Source: Pirellulales bacterium
GTDB lineage: Bacteria; Planctomycetota; Planctomycetia; Pirellulales; Lacipirellulaceae
Direction: 5' to 3'
NCBI GenBank assembly: GCA_019636345.1
Contig: JAHBXQ010000005.1
Location: 372,001-436,000, forward strand
Length of the DNA: 64,000 nt
Shown here: in pieces, positions 27,461 to 39,731 of the stretch
Layout: each line of letters starts with the position of its first letter
How positions within the stretch are numbered: the first letter of the stretch is position 1
The notes under the pieces: generated by a model
Database searches by the model: none
What the model saw: the letters and a program-made list of their open reading frames with translations, nothing else
Told to the model about the DNA's origin: nothing
Program-made: the position numbers and the translations under genes

Positions 27461-28613
27461 ATGAGCTTCAACGCCATGAAACGCGCCAAGAAGCCGCTGA
27501 CGCCTGCCGATTCCTGGCATCCCGAGCATCCCTACAACCACCTGCCGCTGCTTCCTCCCGCAGGCGATCTGGAGACGAAGGCGGTTCTCAAGCAGTGCAT
27601 CGAGGCTCGGGCCGCGGTGGCCGAGTTGAAGCGGGCTGCGGAACGGATTCCCAACCAAGGAATTCTCATCAACACTTTGCCGTTGCTCGAAGCGCAGGCC
27701 AGTTCCGAGGTCGAGAACATCGTCACCACGACCGATCGCCTATTCCAGTATCGGGAATCGAACGAGCAGGCCGACCCGGCGACGAAGGAAGCGCTCCGCT
27801 ACAGCACGGCTATGTTGGAAAGGTTTCGGACGCTCGCCAAACGACCGCTCAGCACCCGGACGGCCGAGCAGATCTGCACGAAAATCAAAGGGGTCTCGAT
27901 GCAGGTGCGTCGCGTCCCGGGGACGGCCCTTGCCCGAGTAACGGGCGAGGTCGTTTACACTCCTCCTGTCGGCGAGACGTTGCTGCGAGACCTGCTCGCC
28001 AATTGGGAGAAGTTCTTGCACGAGTCGACGGACCTCGACCCGCTCGTTCGGATGGCGGTCGGGCACTACCAGTTCGAGGCGATCCACCCGTTTACCGACG
28101 GCAACGGCCGCACGGGCCGCATCCTCAACAGCTTGTTTCTCATTCAAGAGAATCTGCTCACGCTGCCCATCCTGTACCTCAGCCGACACATCATTCGGCG
28201 GCGAGCGGACTACTATCGCTTCCTGCAAGCGGTCACATGCGAGCAGCGTTGGGAGGAGTGGATCCTGTACATGTTGCAGGGGGTCGCCGAGACGGCCGCG
28301 TGGACGACGGCCAAAATCGACGCGATTCAACGCCCTTGCGGAACACACGACCGAGCATGTCCGCACGAAGCTGCCGAAGGCGCCGCGGCATGAGTTGATC
28401 AACTTGATCTTCGAACTGCCGTACTGCCGGATTCAAAACGTCATCGACGTCAAACTGGCGGAACGTCAAACTGCGTCGCGATACCTGCAAAAGCTCGTCG
28501 AGATCGGCGTCCTGCGAATGCTCGTCGTCGGTCGCGACATGCTGTTCGTCCATCCGAAACTGATCAAGCTGCTGATTAAAGACGGCAATGGGTTCACGCC
28601 GTATCCGAAGTAG
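27461..28613 (+). pseudogene. Fic/DOC family protein, frameshifted near the C-terminus
   Basis: The N-terminal frame (27461-28393) encodes a Fic AMPylase-type protein. The inhibitory-helix motif SSEVEN (S..E-N, residues 81-86) and the catalytic motif [12 protein letters not shown] (residues 209-220) are intact. Around 28330 the frame shifts by one base: family-like sequence resumes in the next frame as [14 protein letters not shown].., continuing through a winged-helix-like C-terminus (NLIFELPYCRIQNVID, RQTASRYLQKLVEIGVL) to 28613. The break lies at GATTCAACGCCCTTGCGG. This is either a real disabling mutation or a sequencing error. A truncated Fic core might still be active. An A/T-rich stretch at 27410-27440 may hold the promoter. 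Confidence 0.82.
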
Positions 28614-28687
28614 AAATTGAACTCAGGCAGCAGGCAGCCGCGACGGCGTTCGTCGGGCGGGAGTCGGCTACGGCAGAGCGCCTTCCG

Positions 28688-29011
28688 CTACCCCTCCGCC
28701 AGCACGGCGGTGCCGCTGATGCTGACCATGAGCATGCTGCCGTTGGCGCCGACGGTTTCGTAGTCGAGATCGACTCCGACGACGGCGTTGGCGCCGAGTT
28801 CGCGGGCCCGTTCGGCGATTTCGGCGAAGGCGATGTCGCGGGCCTTGCGCAATTCGCCCTCGTACGCGGCGCTGCGGCCGCCGAGGATGTCGCGGATGCC
28901 GGCGAAGAAGTCCTTGAAGACGTTCGCCCCCAGAATCGCCTCGCCGGTGACGACCCCCAGGTACTGGCGAATCGGGTAGCCTTCGATCGTGTTGGTGGTG
29001 GTGATGATCAT
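28688..29011 (-). CDS. YbjQ family protein (UPF0145, putative heavy-metal binding)
   Basis: The 107-residue protein from ATG 29011 ([19 protein letters not shown]) is full length for the family. The signature stretches [36 protein letters not shown] and [15 protein letters not shown] are all present. The biochemical function is not established; metal binding is a database suggestion for the family. It converges on fic and is divergent from mtnA. Confidence 0.93.
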   Translation of the reverse strand: MIITTTNTIEGYPIRQYLGVVTGEAILGANVFKDFFAGIRDILGGRSAAYEGELRKARDIAFAEIAERARELGANAVVGVDLDYETVGANGSMLMVSISGTAVLAEG

Positions 29012-29184
29012 GGAAGGGCGAAGAGGATTGAGGCGTGGGGCGGAGATTGGGGGGCGTCTGCCGCTCGACAGCAGCGTCTTGCCCCGACTCGTTGTTGCGA
29101 GCTGCTCGCCTGGGGCGGCGGCGACGCTATTATGGGCGTGCATCGTAGCACACCCGTTTGCGTGGCGCCGTGGAGAGCGTATTC

Positions 29185-30324
29185 GTGAGCGAATCGCCGA
29201 TCTTGCCGACGACGTTGCGCTGGGAGGGGCCGGCCGCCGGCGGGGCGCTGGTGCTGGTCGATCAGACGCAGTTGCCGGGCGCGACGGTCGAACTGCGCTG
29301 CACGACCGTCGCGGAGGCGGTCGACGCGATTCGGCGACTGGCGGTGCGCGGGGCGCCGGCGATCGGGTGCGCCGCGGCGTATGCGACATGCCTGGCCCTG
29401 GCCGAAGACCTTCCGCCCCCCAGCCGCGAGGCCCCGCCTCGCCGGCAAAGCGCCGCGGTGCTCCGCGCTTGCGACGAGCTGGCCGCAAGCCGGCCGACGG
29501 CGGTGAATTTGTTCTGGGCGCTGGGGCGGATGCGCGGGGTCGTCGAACGGTGGGAGCGGGATTGCGAGGCGCGGGGAGTCGCGGGCGGGGACGACGCGGC
29601 GAGTGCGGACCTTGCCGAGCGGCTGTTGGCCGAGGCGCGAGCGATTCATGCGGAGGATCGCGAAATGTGCGCGGCGATCGGGCGGCATGGGGCTGACGCA
29701 CTCGCCGAACTCCCTGAGGGGGCGAATTTGCTGACTCACTGCAACGCCGGCGCATTGGCGACGGGGGGTGCGGGGACCGCACTGGCGGTGATCTACGAAC
29801 TCGCCCGGCGCGGAAAGCGGCCCCACGTGTGGGTCGACGAGACGCGACCGCTGATGCAGGGGGCGCGGCTGACGGCGTGGGAGTTGATGCGGAGCGGCGT
29901 CGACTGCACGGTGATTTGCGACTCGATGGCCGCGGCGGTCATGCACTCCGGGCGGGTCGACGCGGCGATCGTCGGGACCGATCGGATCGCGGCCAACGGC
30001 GACGCGGCGAACAAAATCGGCACCTACGGCGTCGCGGTGCTGGCCGCGGCCCACGACGTGCCGTTTTACGTGGCGGCGCCGACGAGCACGTTCGACTTGT
30101 CGCTGGCCGACGGCGCGGCGATTCCGATCGAAGAGCGGGCCGGAGAGGAGATCACGCACGGCTGCGGGCGGCAGACCGCTCCGGCGGGGGCGAGGACCTA
30201 TAACCCCGCATTCGACGTCACCCCCGCGCGGCTCATTCGCGGGATCGTCACCGAGCGCGGGGTGATCGAACCGGTCGAGCGCGAAAGGGTCGCCGCGGTT
30301 GTCGCCGCGGCGGCGGCCCGCTAG
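29185..30324 (+). CDS. mtnA: S-methyl-5-thioribose-1-phosphate isomerase
   Basis: MtnA converts methylthioribose-1-phosphate to methylthioribulose-1-phosphate in methionine salvage. The GTG start at 29185 ([15 protein letters not shown]) gives 379 residues. Family features include [33 protein letters not shown] with the catalytic Cys, [18 protein letters not shown], and [22 protein letters not shown] with the catalytic Asp. Other starts at 29158 (TTG) and 29170 (GTG) are possible. A ThDP-dependent decarboxylase gene follows 35 bp downstream, likely in one operon. Confidence 0.95.
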   Translation: MSESPILPTTLRWEGPAAGGALVLVDQTQLPGATVELRCTTVAEAVDAIRRLAVRGAPAIGCAAAYATCLALAEDLPPPSREAPPRRQSAAVLRACDELAASRPTAVNLFWALGRMRGVVERWERDCEARGVAGGDDAASADLAERLLAEARAIHAEDREMCAAIGRHGADALAELPEGANLLTHCNAGALATGGAGTALAVIYELARRGKRPHVWVDETRPLMQGARLTAWELMRSGVDCTVICDSMAAAVMHSGRVDAAIVGTDRIAANGDAANKIGTYGVAVLAAAHDVPFYVAAPTSTFDLSLADGAAIPIEERAGEEITHGCGRQTAPAGARTYNPAFDVTPARLIRGIVTERGVIEPVERERVAAVVAAAAAR

Positions 30325-30359
30325 CCTGAAACCAGGAACTGAACCCCACGGAGGTTGCC

Positions 30360-32030
30360 ATGGCGACAAAGCCCAGTCCGGCCAAGAACAATCCCTCGAT
30401 CGGCGAGTATCTGCTCGAACGGTTGCAGGATTACGGCATCGCCGACGTGTTCGGGATTCCGGGGGACTACGTTCTGTCGTTCTACACGATGCTCGAGGCG
30501 AGTCCGATCAACGCCATCGGCTGCACGCGCGAGGATTGCGCGGGGTTTGCGGCCGACGCCTACGCCCGGGTGCGGGGGATGGGGGCGCTGTGCGTCACCT
30601 ACTGCGTGGGGGGCTTGAGCGTCTGCAATTCGGTCGCGGGGGCGTTCGCCGAGAAGTCGCCGGTGGTGGTCGTCACCGGGTCGCCGGGGATGCGCGAACG
30701 GGTTCACAACCCCCTGCTCCACCACATGGTGCGGGGGTTTCGCACGCAGTACGAGGTGTTCGAGAAGCTGTGCATCGCCGGGACCGAGCTGAACGACCCG
30801 GCCACGGCGTTTCGCGAGATCGACCGGGTGCTGGCGGCGTGCCAGCGGTTCAAGCGGCCCGTGTACATCGACATGCCGCGCGACATGGTGCACGTGGTTC
30901 CCGACGGCCCGCGCCCGGCGCCGCCGGCGGAGCCCGTGAGCGATCGCCGGGCGCTCGACGAGGCGGTGTGCGAGGCGGCGAAACGAATCGAGCAGGCCCG
31001 CCAGCCGGTGCTGCTGTTGGGGGTCGAGATCCATCGGTTCGGCCTGCAGGATCTGGCGCTCAAGCTGGCCGAGGAGACGGGCATCCCGATGGCGGCCACG
31101 ATGCTGGGCAAAGGGGTCGTCGCCGAGACGCATCCGTTGTACATGGGCCTGTACGAAGGAGCGCTCGGGCGGCAAGAGGTGACGCGGTACGTCGAGGCGA
31201 GCGACTGCGTCGTGATGCTCGGCACGTTCATGACCGACATCAACTTGGGCATCTACACGGCCGAGCTCAACGCGGGCGACTGCATCTACGCCACGAGCGA
31301 AGAGCTGCGGATTCGTCACCATCACTACCACGACGTCCGGCTGCAGGACTTTCTCGCAGGTCTGGCCGCGTTCAAGTGGAAGCGCGCGACGCCGCAGCCC
31401 CCTGCCCCGACGGATTGGGAGCCGGAACCGTACAAGCTGGCGGCCGAGGCGCCGATCACGATCACGCGGCTCATGCGGCGATTGGACGAGCAGCTCGACG
31501 ACCAAACGATCGTGATCGCCGACATCGGCGACGCGCTGTTCGCTTCGACGGAGCTGACGACCCAAGGCCGGACCGAGTTTCTCAGCCCGGCGTATTACAC
31601 CTCGATGGGGTTCGCCGTGCCCGCGGCGCTGGGGGCGAAGATCGCGCGGCCGTCGGCCCGCGTCGTGGCGATCGCGGGGGACGGGGCGTTTCAGATGACG
31701 GGGATGGAGCTGTCGACTCTGGTGCGCCGCAAGTTGCCCGCGATCGTCGTCGTGCTGAACAACGGGGGCTACGGCACCGAGCGGCTGCTGCACCCCGGCG
31801 ACTACGAGTTCAACGAAATCCACTCGTGGCGGTATCACGACCTGCCGCGGGTGCTGGGCGGGGGACAGGGCTACGAGATTCGCACCGAGGGAGACTTCGA
31901 CGCGGCGTTGCGCGCCGCGTGGAACGCGACCGACGGGCCGAGCATCCTGCACGTGCACCTGGCGCCCGGCGACGCGAGCCGTGCGCTGAGTCAACTGGGG
32001 GCGATGATGAGCCGCACGGTCGTGCAGTAG
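30360..32030 (+). CDS. ThDP-dependent 2-oxo acid decarboxylase (pyruvate/indolepyruvate decarboxylase family)
   Basis: The 556-residue protein has the three-domain ThDP fold. The Pyr domain has the cofactor-activating Glu in CTREDCAGFAADAYARV. The central domain (QPVLLLGVEIHRFGL) follows, then the PP domain with GDGAFQMTGMELSTL..LNNGGYG. GIPGDYVLSFY near residue 32 is typical of Pdc/IpdC rather than acetolactate synthase. A good Shine-Dalgarno GGAGG lies at about 30350. The partner mtnA suggests a substrate such as 2-oxo-4-methylthiobutyrate, but this is inference; pyruvate and aromatic 2-oxo acids are alternatives. Confidence 0.88.
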   Translation: MATKPSPAKNNPSIGEYLLERLQDYGIADVFGIPGDYVLSFYTMLEASPINAIGCTREDCAGFAADAYARVRGMGALCVTYCVGGLSVCNSVAGAFAEKSPVVVVTGSPGMRERVHNPLLHHMVRGFRTQYEVFEKLCIAGTELNDPATAFREIDRVLAACQRFKRPVYIDMPRDMVHVVPDGPRPAPPAEPVSDRRALDEAVCEAAKRIEQARQPVLLLGVEIHRFGLQDLALKLAEETGIPMAATMLGKGVVAETHPLYMGLYEGALGRQEVTRYVEASDCVVMLGTFMTDINLGIYTAELNAGDCIYATSEELRIRHHHYHDVRLQDFLAGLAAFKWKRATPQPPAPTDWEPEPYKLAAEAPITITRLMRRLDEQLDDQTIVIADIGDALFASTELTTQGRTEFLSPAYYTSMGFAVPAALGAKIARPSARVVAIAGDGAFQMTGMELSTLVRRKLPAIVVVLNNGGYGTERLLHPGDYEFNEIHSWRYHDLPRVLGGGQGYEIRTEGDFDAALRAAWNATDGPSILHVHLAPGDASRALSQLGAMMSRTVVQ

Positions 32031-32189
32031 GGCCCGGACGAGTCGGAGGCCGGTACGTCGGCGAGCGGGCGTTTGCTCGGCTGCGCAGGGGGTGGTAGAT
32101 TGCCGCCGGCGCGGCGACTCTTGCCGGTCGATCGTTCCGTCGCATCGCGCCGATCTCTTGGACGCCCCTGGACCGCTGGAGGAAATGTC

Positions 32190-32762
32190 ATGCGTTGTGC
32201 ACGAATGTTTGCGTTGGTCGTCGCGACGGCGGTCGCAGTTCCGCTTGTTCGCAGCGCAGTCGGCCAGGCGCCCGAGGCGCCCCCGACGAGCCCGGCGACC
32301 AAGGAGCACGAGTGGCTGAAACAGTTCCTCGGCGAGTGGGAGTCGGAGGCCGAAGGGTCGATGGGCCCCGACGAGCCGCCGACCAAGTGCAAGGGGACGA
32401 TGTCGTGCCGGGCGCTGGGGGACTTGTGGATCGTCAACTCCTCGCGCGGCGAGGCGATGGGGGTCGCGGTCGAGGCCCAGCAGACGCTCGGTTACGATCC
32501 GAAGAAGAAGAAATACGTCGGCACGTGGGTCGACTCGATGTTCAACCACATGTGGCTCTACGAGGGCTCCCTTGACGCCGCGGGCAAGACGCTGACCCTG
32601 AACGCGGACGGCCCTGACTTTGCGGATCCCGACCGGACGGTGAAGTACCGGGACGTTTACGAGTTCCAGTCCCCCGACCGCTTCAAGATTCGCTCCGAGA
32701 TGCAGGGCCCCGACGGCGCCTGGATCACGTTCATGCAGGGCGACGTGCGGCGGACGAAGTAA
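32190..32762 (+). CDS. DUF1579 family exported protein
   Basis: ATG 32190 (MRCARMFALVVATAVAVP) starts a 190-residue protein with a signal peptide cut near VGQAPEA. A GGAGG site precedes the start. The mature part (HEWLKQFLGEWESEAEG, LGDLWIVNSSRGEAMG, LGYDPKKKKYVGTWVDS) matches DUF1579, a lipocalin-like fold of unknown role common in planctomycetes. It is probably periplasmic. Confidence 0.88.
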   Translation: MRCARMFALVVATAVAVPLVRSAVGQAPEAPPTSPATKEHEWLKQFLGEWESEAEGSMGPDEPPTKCKGTMSCRALGDLWIVNSSRGEAMGVAVEAQQTLGYDPKKKKYVGTWVDSMFNHMWLYEGSLDAAGKTLTLNADGPDFADPDRTVKYRDVYEFQSPDRFKIRSEMQGPDGAWITFMQGDVRRTK

Positions 32763-32977
32763 CCGGGGGGCGAGGAGCCGAGAGCCGGGGGACTTTGCCG
32801 GTTTTGCGGGCCCTGCCTGGGGCGCCGGTCATGCCGACGGGATCGACGATTCTGATTCGCCGACCCGCGGAGCGCCGAGCATAGTTGCCAGAGCGGCGGC
32901 GTCGCGCACGGATTGCGCGACAACTCCCGGCAGTCGCGCAAGCAGACCGGCTCGTCCCCAGCGAAAAGGATTTCCCA

Positions 32978-33862
32978 ATGAACTCTCGCATGGCCCGGAG
33001 GGCGCTGTTGACGTTGTCGGCGGCCGCCCTGATCGGCGGCGGCGCCAGCGCCCAAACCGCGTCGACACAGGAGGGATGGTTCGGAGGCGTCGATTTCTTG
33101 TTCCTGTCCCCCAAGATCAGCGAAGCGGGGGTCGCCTCCATCTTCTTCTGGGACGGGCTCGCGTCCGCGTCGCAGTACGGGGGCTCGCTGAGCTCGCCGC
33201 TGAACTTCGCCCAGCGCGTGTTCGTCGGCTATCAAGGCGACGGCGGGGGCGGCGCCCAGGTCCGCTGGTTCACGTTCGACAACACGGTCGACTACGTCGG
33301 CGAGGTGAACGAAGGGGGACCGCCGATTCAGTTGTTCGGTTCGACGCAGTTGGAGGTCGACGCGGTCGACCTGGAACTGTTGCAACGCGGCAACTTCGCC
33401 AACTGGAACTGGATGGGGACCGCCGGGGTGCGGATCGCCGACGTCAGCCTCCGTGAGAGCGAGATCAATTTCGAGGATCTCAACGACTTCGTCTGGGGCG
33501 GATCGACGGGCGTGCAGTTCCAGGGCGCCGGGCCGACGCTGTCGGTTCAGGGGGCGCGGCCGATCCTGCTGGACGGTCTGTCGATCTTCGCGAACGCCAG
33601 GACGGCCCTCTTGTACGGCGACACCGACTGGTGGACCGCCTTCCCCAGTTGGCTGGGCGCGAACGGCGGCCGGTACACGATCCGCGACGACTTCGTGCAG
33701 GTCTGGGAGTTCCAATTCGGCCTGCAGCACACGAAGCAATTCGAGGCCTGCGACATGTTCACCGGAATCTTCTGGGAAGCCCAGCGCTGGGAAAGCGACT
33801 CGGGGTTCCTGGGGGATCTGGGATTTCACGGGTTCGGCGTCCGGACGGGCCTCGTGTATTGA
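32978..33862 (+). CDS. putative outer-membrane beta-barrel protein
   Basis: The 294-residue protein starts MNSRMARRALLTLSAAALIGGGASA, a signal peptide, preceded by a GAAAAGGA ribosome site. The mature part has alternating hydrophobic/polar strands with aromatic belts (GWFGGVDFLFLSPK, VFVGYQGDG, VRWFTFDNTVDYVGEV, GFGVRTGLVY) and ends in Tyr, as many outer-membrane barrels do. It resembles planctomycete Lpg1974/BBP7-like surface proteins in style, but I cannot fix a family. It has its own strong terminator. Confidence 0.75.
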   Translation: MNSRMARRALLTLSAAALIGGGASAQTASTQEGWFGGVDFLFLSPKISEAGVASIFFWDGLASASQYGGSLSSPLNFAQRVFVGYQGDGGGGAQVRWFTFDNTVDYVGEVNEGGPPIQLFGSTQLEVDAVDLELLQRGNFANWNWMGTAGVRIADVSLRESEINFEDLNDFVWGGSTGVQFQGAGPTLSVQGARPILLDGLSIFANARTALLYGDTDWWTAFPSWLGANGGRYTIRDDFVQVWEFQFGLQHTKQFEACDMFTGIFWEAQRWESDSGFLGDLGFHGFGVRTGLVY

Positions 33863-33915
33863 CCGCCCTGGGCGTCGCCGCGGCGGCGCCGGGCCCTGCC
33901 ATGTCAAATTCGCAC

Positions 33916-33949
33916 ACGGCCGCTCCTCGCGCGAGGAGCGGCCGTTTTT
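33916..33949 (+). terminator. rho-independent terminator
   Basis: A near-perfect 15 bp palindromic stem (ACGGCCGCTCCTCGC paired with GCGAGGAGCGGCCGT) followed by five T residues sits about 54 bp after the outer-membrane-like gene. Confidence 0.93.
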
Positions 33950-34184
33950 CGTCGGGGGCGTGCGAATCCGCTTCCGGCGCCGGCACTCTGCGGTAGGCAG
34001 ACACGGGGGACTTGGCTTAAATTAGCCTCTTCTTGTCGCCGGGTACGCCAATTGCGGGAGGGCGGACGCGTCGCGGGGTTCTTTCCCCCCTGGTCGCGAG
34101 CGCGCCGTTTGCTTCGTCCCGCCGGAGCGACGCCCGTCGGCAGGCGTACACACCTTCCTCGTTCCTTAGGATCTGATCACCGTC
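33950..34184 (+). other. leader region of hppA
   Basis: This stretch lies between the terminator of the previous gene and the pyrophosphatase ATG. It should contain the hppA promoter. No riboswitch-like fold or clear promoter boxes were recognised. Confidence 0.4.
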
Positions 34185-36566
<2,382 letters not shown>

Positions 36567-36627
36567 GCGGAACGTGCTCGACAGGCGAGGCCGCGGGGCT
36601 GAGCCGCAACGCCGTGGCGCAACAATC

Positions 36628-36665
36628 ACGGCCCGCGATCATCCGATCGCGGGCCGTTTTTTTTT
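36628..36665 (+). terminator. rho-independent terminator of hppA
   Basis: The stem ACGGCCCGCGATC pairs with GATCGCGGGCCGT across a short loop and is followed by nine T residues, about 60 bp after the hppA stop. Confidence 0.94.
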
Positions 36666-36687
36666 CTGCGCTGCATACCCCAAGCCC

Positions 36688-36778
36688 AGCCGCGACCTCC
36701 CAGGTCGCCGGCGGCGCAACGGCAGCTTGGCGCTGCAAACGCTCGCCGAGGCTCCCGGCGACCTGGGAGGTCGCGGCT
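36688..36778. repeat. 24 bp perfect inverted repeat pair
   Basis: Arms at 36688-36711 (beginning AGCCGCGACCTCCCAGG) and 36755-36778 (ending CCTGGGAGGTCGCGGCT) are exact reverse complements over 24 bp, separated by 43 bp. There is no T-run. It resembles a dispersed palindromic element rather than a terminator. Confidence 0.9.
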
Positions 36779-36815
36779 CACGGACATCTCACTCGGCATG
36801 CACTGGCGGTGCACG

Positions 36816-37094
36816 TCATGACGGCGCCGCGTCAGAGTCCCCTGCCGCGCGGCGAAAATCTTCCTTGAGTCCGTACCGGTGATAACGGACGTTGCGGGGG
36901 TTCATCGTGTGACCCCAACTGACTTGGGCGACGTCGACGCCCAACGCGGCGGCCAGCGCGGCGCGCTCGCCGGGGTTGGGGAGCCACCGGCCGTCGAGGA
37001 TCGCGGCGACGCGTTCCTCCGCCAAACCGCATGCGGCGGCAAGATCGTCGAGCGAGTGGGGGGAATTCTCAAAGATGGCGTCGATGGTCTTCAT
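36816..37094 (-). CDS. small helix-turn-helix protein
   Basis: This 92-residue protein has an XRE-like HTH near residues 14-58 (SLDDLAAACGLAEERVAAILDGRW, then ERAALAAALGVDVAQVSWG). The tail NPRNVRYHRYGLKEDF is distinctive. It probably binds DNA, but the target is unknown. It is encoded alone, convergent with hppA. Confidence 0.78.
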   Translation of the reverse strand: MKTIDAIFENSPHSLDDLAAACGLAEERVAAILDGRWLPNPGERAALAAALGVDVAQVSWGHTMNPRNVRYHRYGLKEDFRRAAGDSDAAPS

Positions 37095-37646
37095 GGCGCA
37101 TGACCGAATCGTAAGGAATGTCCGCCGAGCGCGGGGCGAGTGACGCTTGTTTGCCGTTCCTGCGACGTAGCTGGAGTCGAAGCGAAGCGAGCCCCCAGGC
37201 GACGTCCTGCCTGCCGGCGCTGCGCATCAATCCCCGCTGTCCGCTGGCTTAGCGCAAACGGCGTCGCGGTCCGGCGCAGTTTCCCTTTGCGTCCTGGTGC
37301 GGCAGCCCGTAGAATTAAGACAGCCGCGAGGGGCCCCTTGCCCTTCCCCCTTTTTTGATGCCGCAGTTCGGATTTTGCAACACCGCTCGCCGCTGGCCGT
37401 TCTTTCGCCTTGGTGAAGACGCAGCGGGCGAAGCTCGTCGACTGCCTTTTCTTACGAACGACAGCCTGATCTGAGCTTCACGCCGCGAATCGCCGTGGTC
37501 GTCGAGGACGGAATTGACTTCGGGTCGCGTCGAACATCGGCGCCCCGCACAGGTTGTGGACTTGCCGCGCCAGCCGCCGCCCCGTGATCCGCGGGACTGC
37601 CAGGCGGCGTCGCGTGCGCGGATTTCGCGAAAGGACGACCCGCACG
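37095..37646. other. intergenic with a relic of the 127 bp repeat
   Basis: No gene was found in these 552 bp. At 37171-37198 the sequence CTGGAGTCGAAGCGAAGCGAGCCCCCAG is related to the core of the long inverted repeat at 17954-18080. Promoters for the HTH gene and the PFOR operon should lie here. An AAGGA motif about 15 bp before the PFOR ATG may serve as the ribosome site. Confidence 0.5.
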
Positions 37647-39626
37647 ATGGCCACCGACTCGATTGATCGCGTCACCGACGTCCCCGAGTTCGACCCCGCG
37701 GGGGGGAAGTACCAGTACCCGGGCATCCCCACGACCTGCGACGGGGCCGAGGCGGTCGTCTGGGTCGAGACCCGCATCTCGCAGGGCTCGGGCGCCTTTC
37801 CGATCACCAGCAGCACGACGATGGGGGGCGGGTTCAACGCCGCGGTCGCCGCGGGACAGCCGAACCTGTGGGGAGATCAACTGGTGTTCGTCGAGCCGGA
37901 GAGCGAGCACTCCTCGGCGACGTTTTGCGAGGGGTTCGCCATCGCGGGGGGACGGGTCACGAACTTCACCTCCGGGCAAGGCTTGGTCCTGATGAAGGAG
38001 GTGCTGTACACGATCGCCGGCAAGCGCTTGCCGGCGGTGTTCAACATCGGCGCCCGGGCTCTGACCAGCCACAGCTTGAACGTCCACGCCGGGCACGACG
38101 ACGTGATGAGCGTCGCCGACGTCGGCTGGGGAATGCTGCTGGCCCGCAACGCCCAGGAGGCGTGCGACCTGTGCCTCATCGCCCGCCGCGCGGCCGAGGC
38201 CTCGCATACGCCGTTTTTCAACGTCCAGGACGGATTTCTCACGACCCACACCGTGGAAAGCGCGAAGCTCCCCGAACTGGAATTCATGAAGGAGTTCGTC
38301 GGCAAGCCCGAAGATCGCCTGATGAATCTCATGGACCCGGCCAACCCGATCATGTCGGGGGTCGTGCAGAACCAAGACTCGTACATGAAGGGCAAGATCG
38401 CCCAACGGTGGTACTACGACCAAGTCGCCCCCGCGCTGCAGGAGGCGTTCGACGAATTCGCCCGCGCCACGGGTCGACGATACGGCATGGTCGATGCGTA
38501 CCGCTGCGCCGACGCCGAGTACATCCTGGTCGGCATGGGCTGCTTCATGGAGACCGCCCAGGCGACGGTCGACTATCTGCGCAATCGCAAGGGGATCAAG
38601 GCGGGGTGCCTCAACGTCTACTGCTTCCGCCCCTTCCCGGCCGAGCAGATCGTCGCGGCGCTGAAGGACTGCGTCGCGTTCTCGGTGCTCGAGCGGATGG
38701 ACGACCCGTTGTCGACGACCGGCAACCATCTGGCGCGCGAGATCAAAGCCGCGTTCTGCGACGCGCTGATCGGGCAGAACAGTCTGGAGAAGGTCGAGCG
38801 GATCCCGCGGATCTACGCCGGCTGCGGCGGGCTGGGGAGTCGCGACGTTCGCGCGGGAGACATTCTGGCGATCTTCGACAACATGCGCCACGACACGCAG
38901 GACGTGTTCTGCGTCGGCGTCAAGCACAAGCTGGCCCTCGACGTGACCGAGGACCCCGACCTGCGGCCCCCCGGGGCGTTCTCGATGCGCGGGCACTCGG
39001 TCGGCGGGTTCGGATCGGTGACCACCAACAAGGTCATCGCGACGATCGCCGGGCAGGTGTTCGGCAAGGACGTGCAGGCGTATCCCAAGTACGGTTCGGA
39101 GAAGAAGGGGCTGCCGACCACGTATTACCTGACGATCGCCGACTCGCACATCGCGACCCACAGCGAACTCGAAGCGGTCGAACTCGTGGTGCTCAACGAC
39201 ACCAACGCGATGTTCAGCGGCAATCCGCTCGCGGGGATGGTCGACGGCGGGGCGATCTTCATGCAGAGCCCGTACGAAAACCCCGTGGACGTATGGGCCC
39301 GGATTCCCGAGCAGCACAAGAACACGATCCGGCAGAAGCGGCTGCGGGTGTATTTCGCCGACATGGTGAAGATCGCCCGCGAAGTGGCCTCGGTGGCCGA
39401 CCTCGAGATGCGAATGCAGGGGATCGTGCTGTTGGGGGCGTTCTTGAAGCTGACCCCCTACGCCAAGTCGTCGGGGATGAGCGACGCCCAAGTTTACGAA
39501 GGGGTCGAAAAGGCCCTCCGCAAGTACTTCGGCAAACGGGGCGAGCAAGTCGTCCAGGACAACCTCGCCTGCGTGAAGCGCGGGTACGAGGAAATGCAGG
39601 AAGTGTCGCGAGGACTCATGGAATGA
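37647..39626 (+). CDS. pyruvate:ferredoxin oxidoreductase, alpha-gamma fused subunit
   Basis: The 659-residue protein corresponds to the first half of NifJ/PFOR. Residues ~15-400 are the alpha (pyrimidine-binding and domain II) part (TTCDGAEAVVWVETRIS, GSGAFPITSSTTMGGG, FTSGQGLVLMKEVLYTIAG). Residues ~430-640 are the gamma part (FSMRGHSVGGFGSVTTNKVIATIAG). ATG 37647 (MATDSIDRV) is preferred over upstream Arg-rich sequence. With the next gene it makes an enzyme converting pyruvate and CoA to acetyl-CoA, CO2 and reduced ferredoxin. Another 2-oxo acid is possible. Confidence 0.92.
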   Translation: MATDSIDRVTDVPEFDPAGGKYQYPGIPTTCDGAEAVVWVETRISQGSGAFPITSSTTMGGGFNAAVAAGQPNLWGDQLVFVEPESEHSSATFCEGFAIAGGRVTNFTSGQGLVLMKEVLYTIAGKRLPAVFNIGARALTSHSLNVHAGHDDVMSVADVGWGMLLARNAQEACDLCLIARRAAEASHTPFFNVQDGFLTTHTVESAKLPELEFMKEFVGKPEDRLMNLMDPANPIMSGVVQNQDSYMKGKIAQRWYYDQVAPALQEAFDEFARATGRRYGMVDAYRCADAEYILVGMGCFMETAQATVDYLRNRKGIKAGCLNVYCFRPFPAEQIVAALKDCVAFSVLERMDDPLSTTGNHLAREIKAAFCDALIGQNSLEKVERIPRIYAGCGGLGSRDVRAGDILAIFDNMRHDTQDVFCVGVKHKLALDVTEDPDLRPPGAFSMRGHSVGGFGSVTTNKVIATIAGQVFGKDVQAYPKYGSEKKGLPTTYYLTIADSHIATHSELEAVELVVLNDTNAMFSGNPLAGMVDGGAIFMQSPYENPVDVWARIPEQHKNTIRQKRLRVYFADMVKIAREVASVADLEMRMQGIVLLGAFLKLTPYAKSSGMSDAQVYEGVEKALRKYFGKRGEQVVQDNLACVKRGYEEMQEVSRGLME

Positions 39627-39731
39627 TCGGCGTCTGAGCGTCCTCCGCCGGCGTATCTCGCTGGTCGTCGGCAATCAATGGCTTGTTTCCGATCGCCCGT
39701 CAACTATCGCCACTCACCCACCGGTGCCGCC

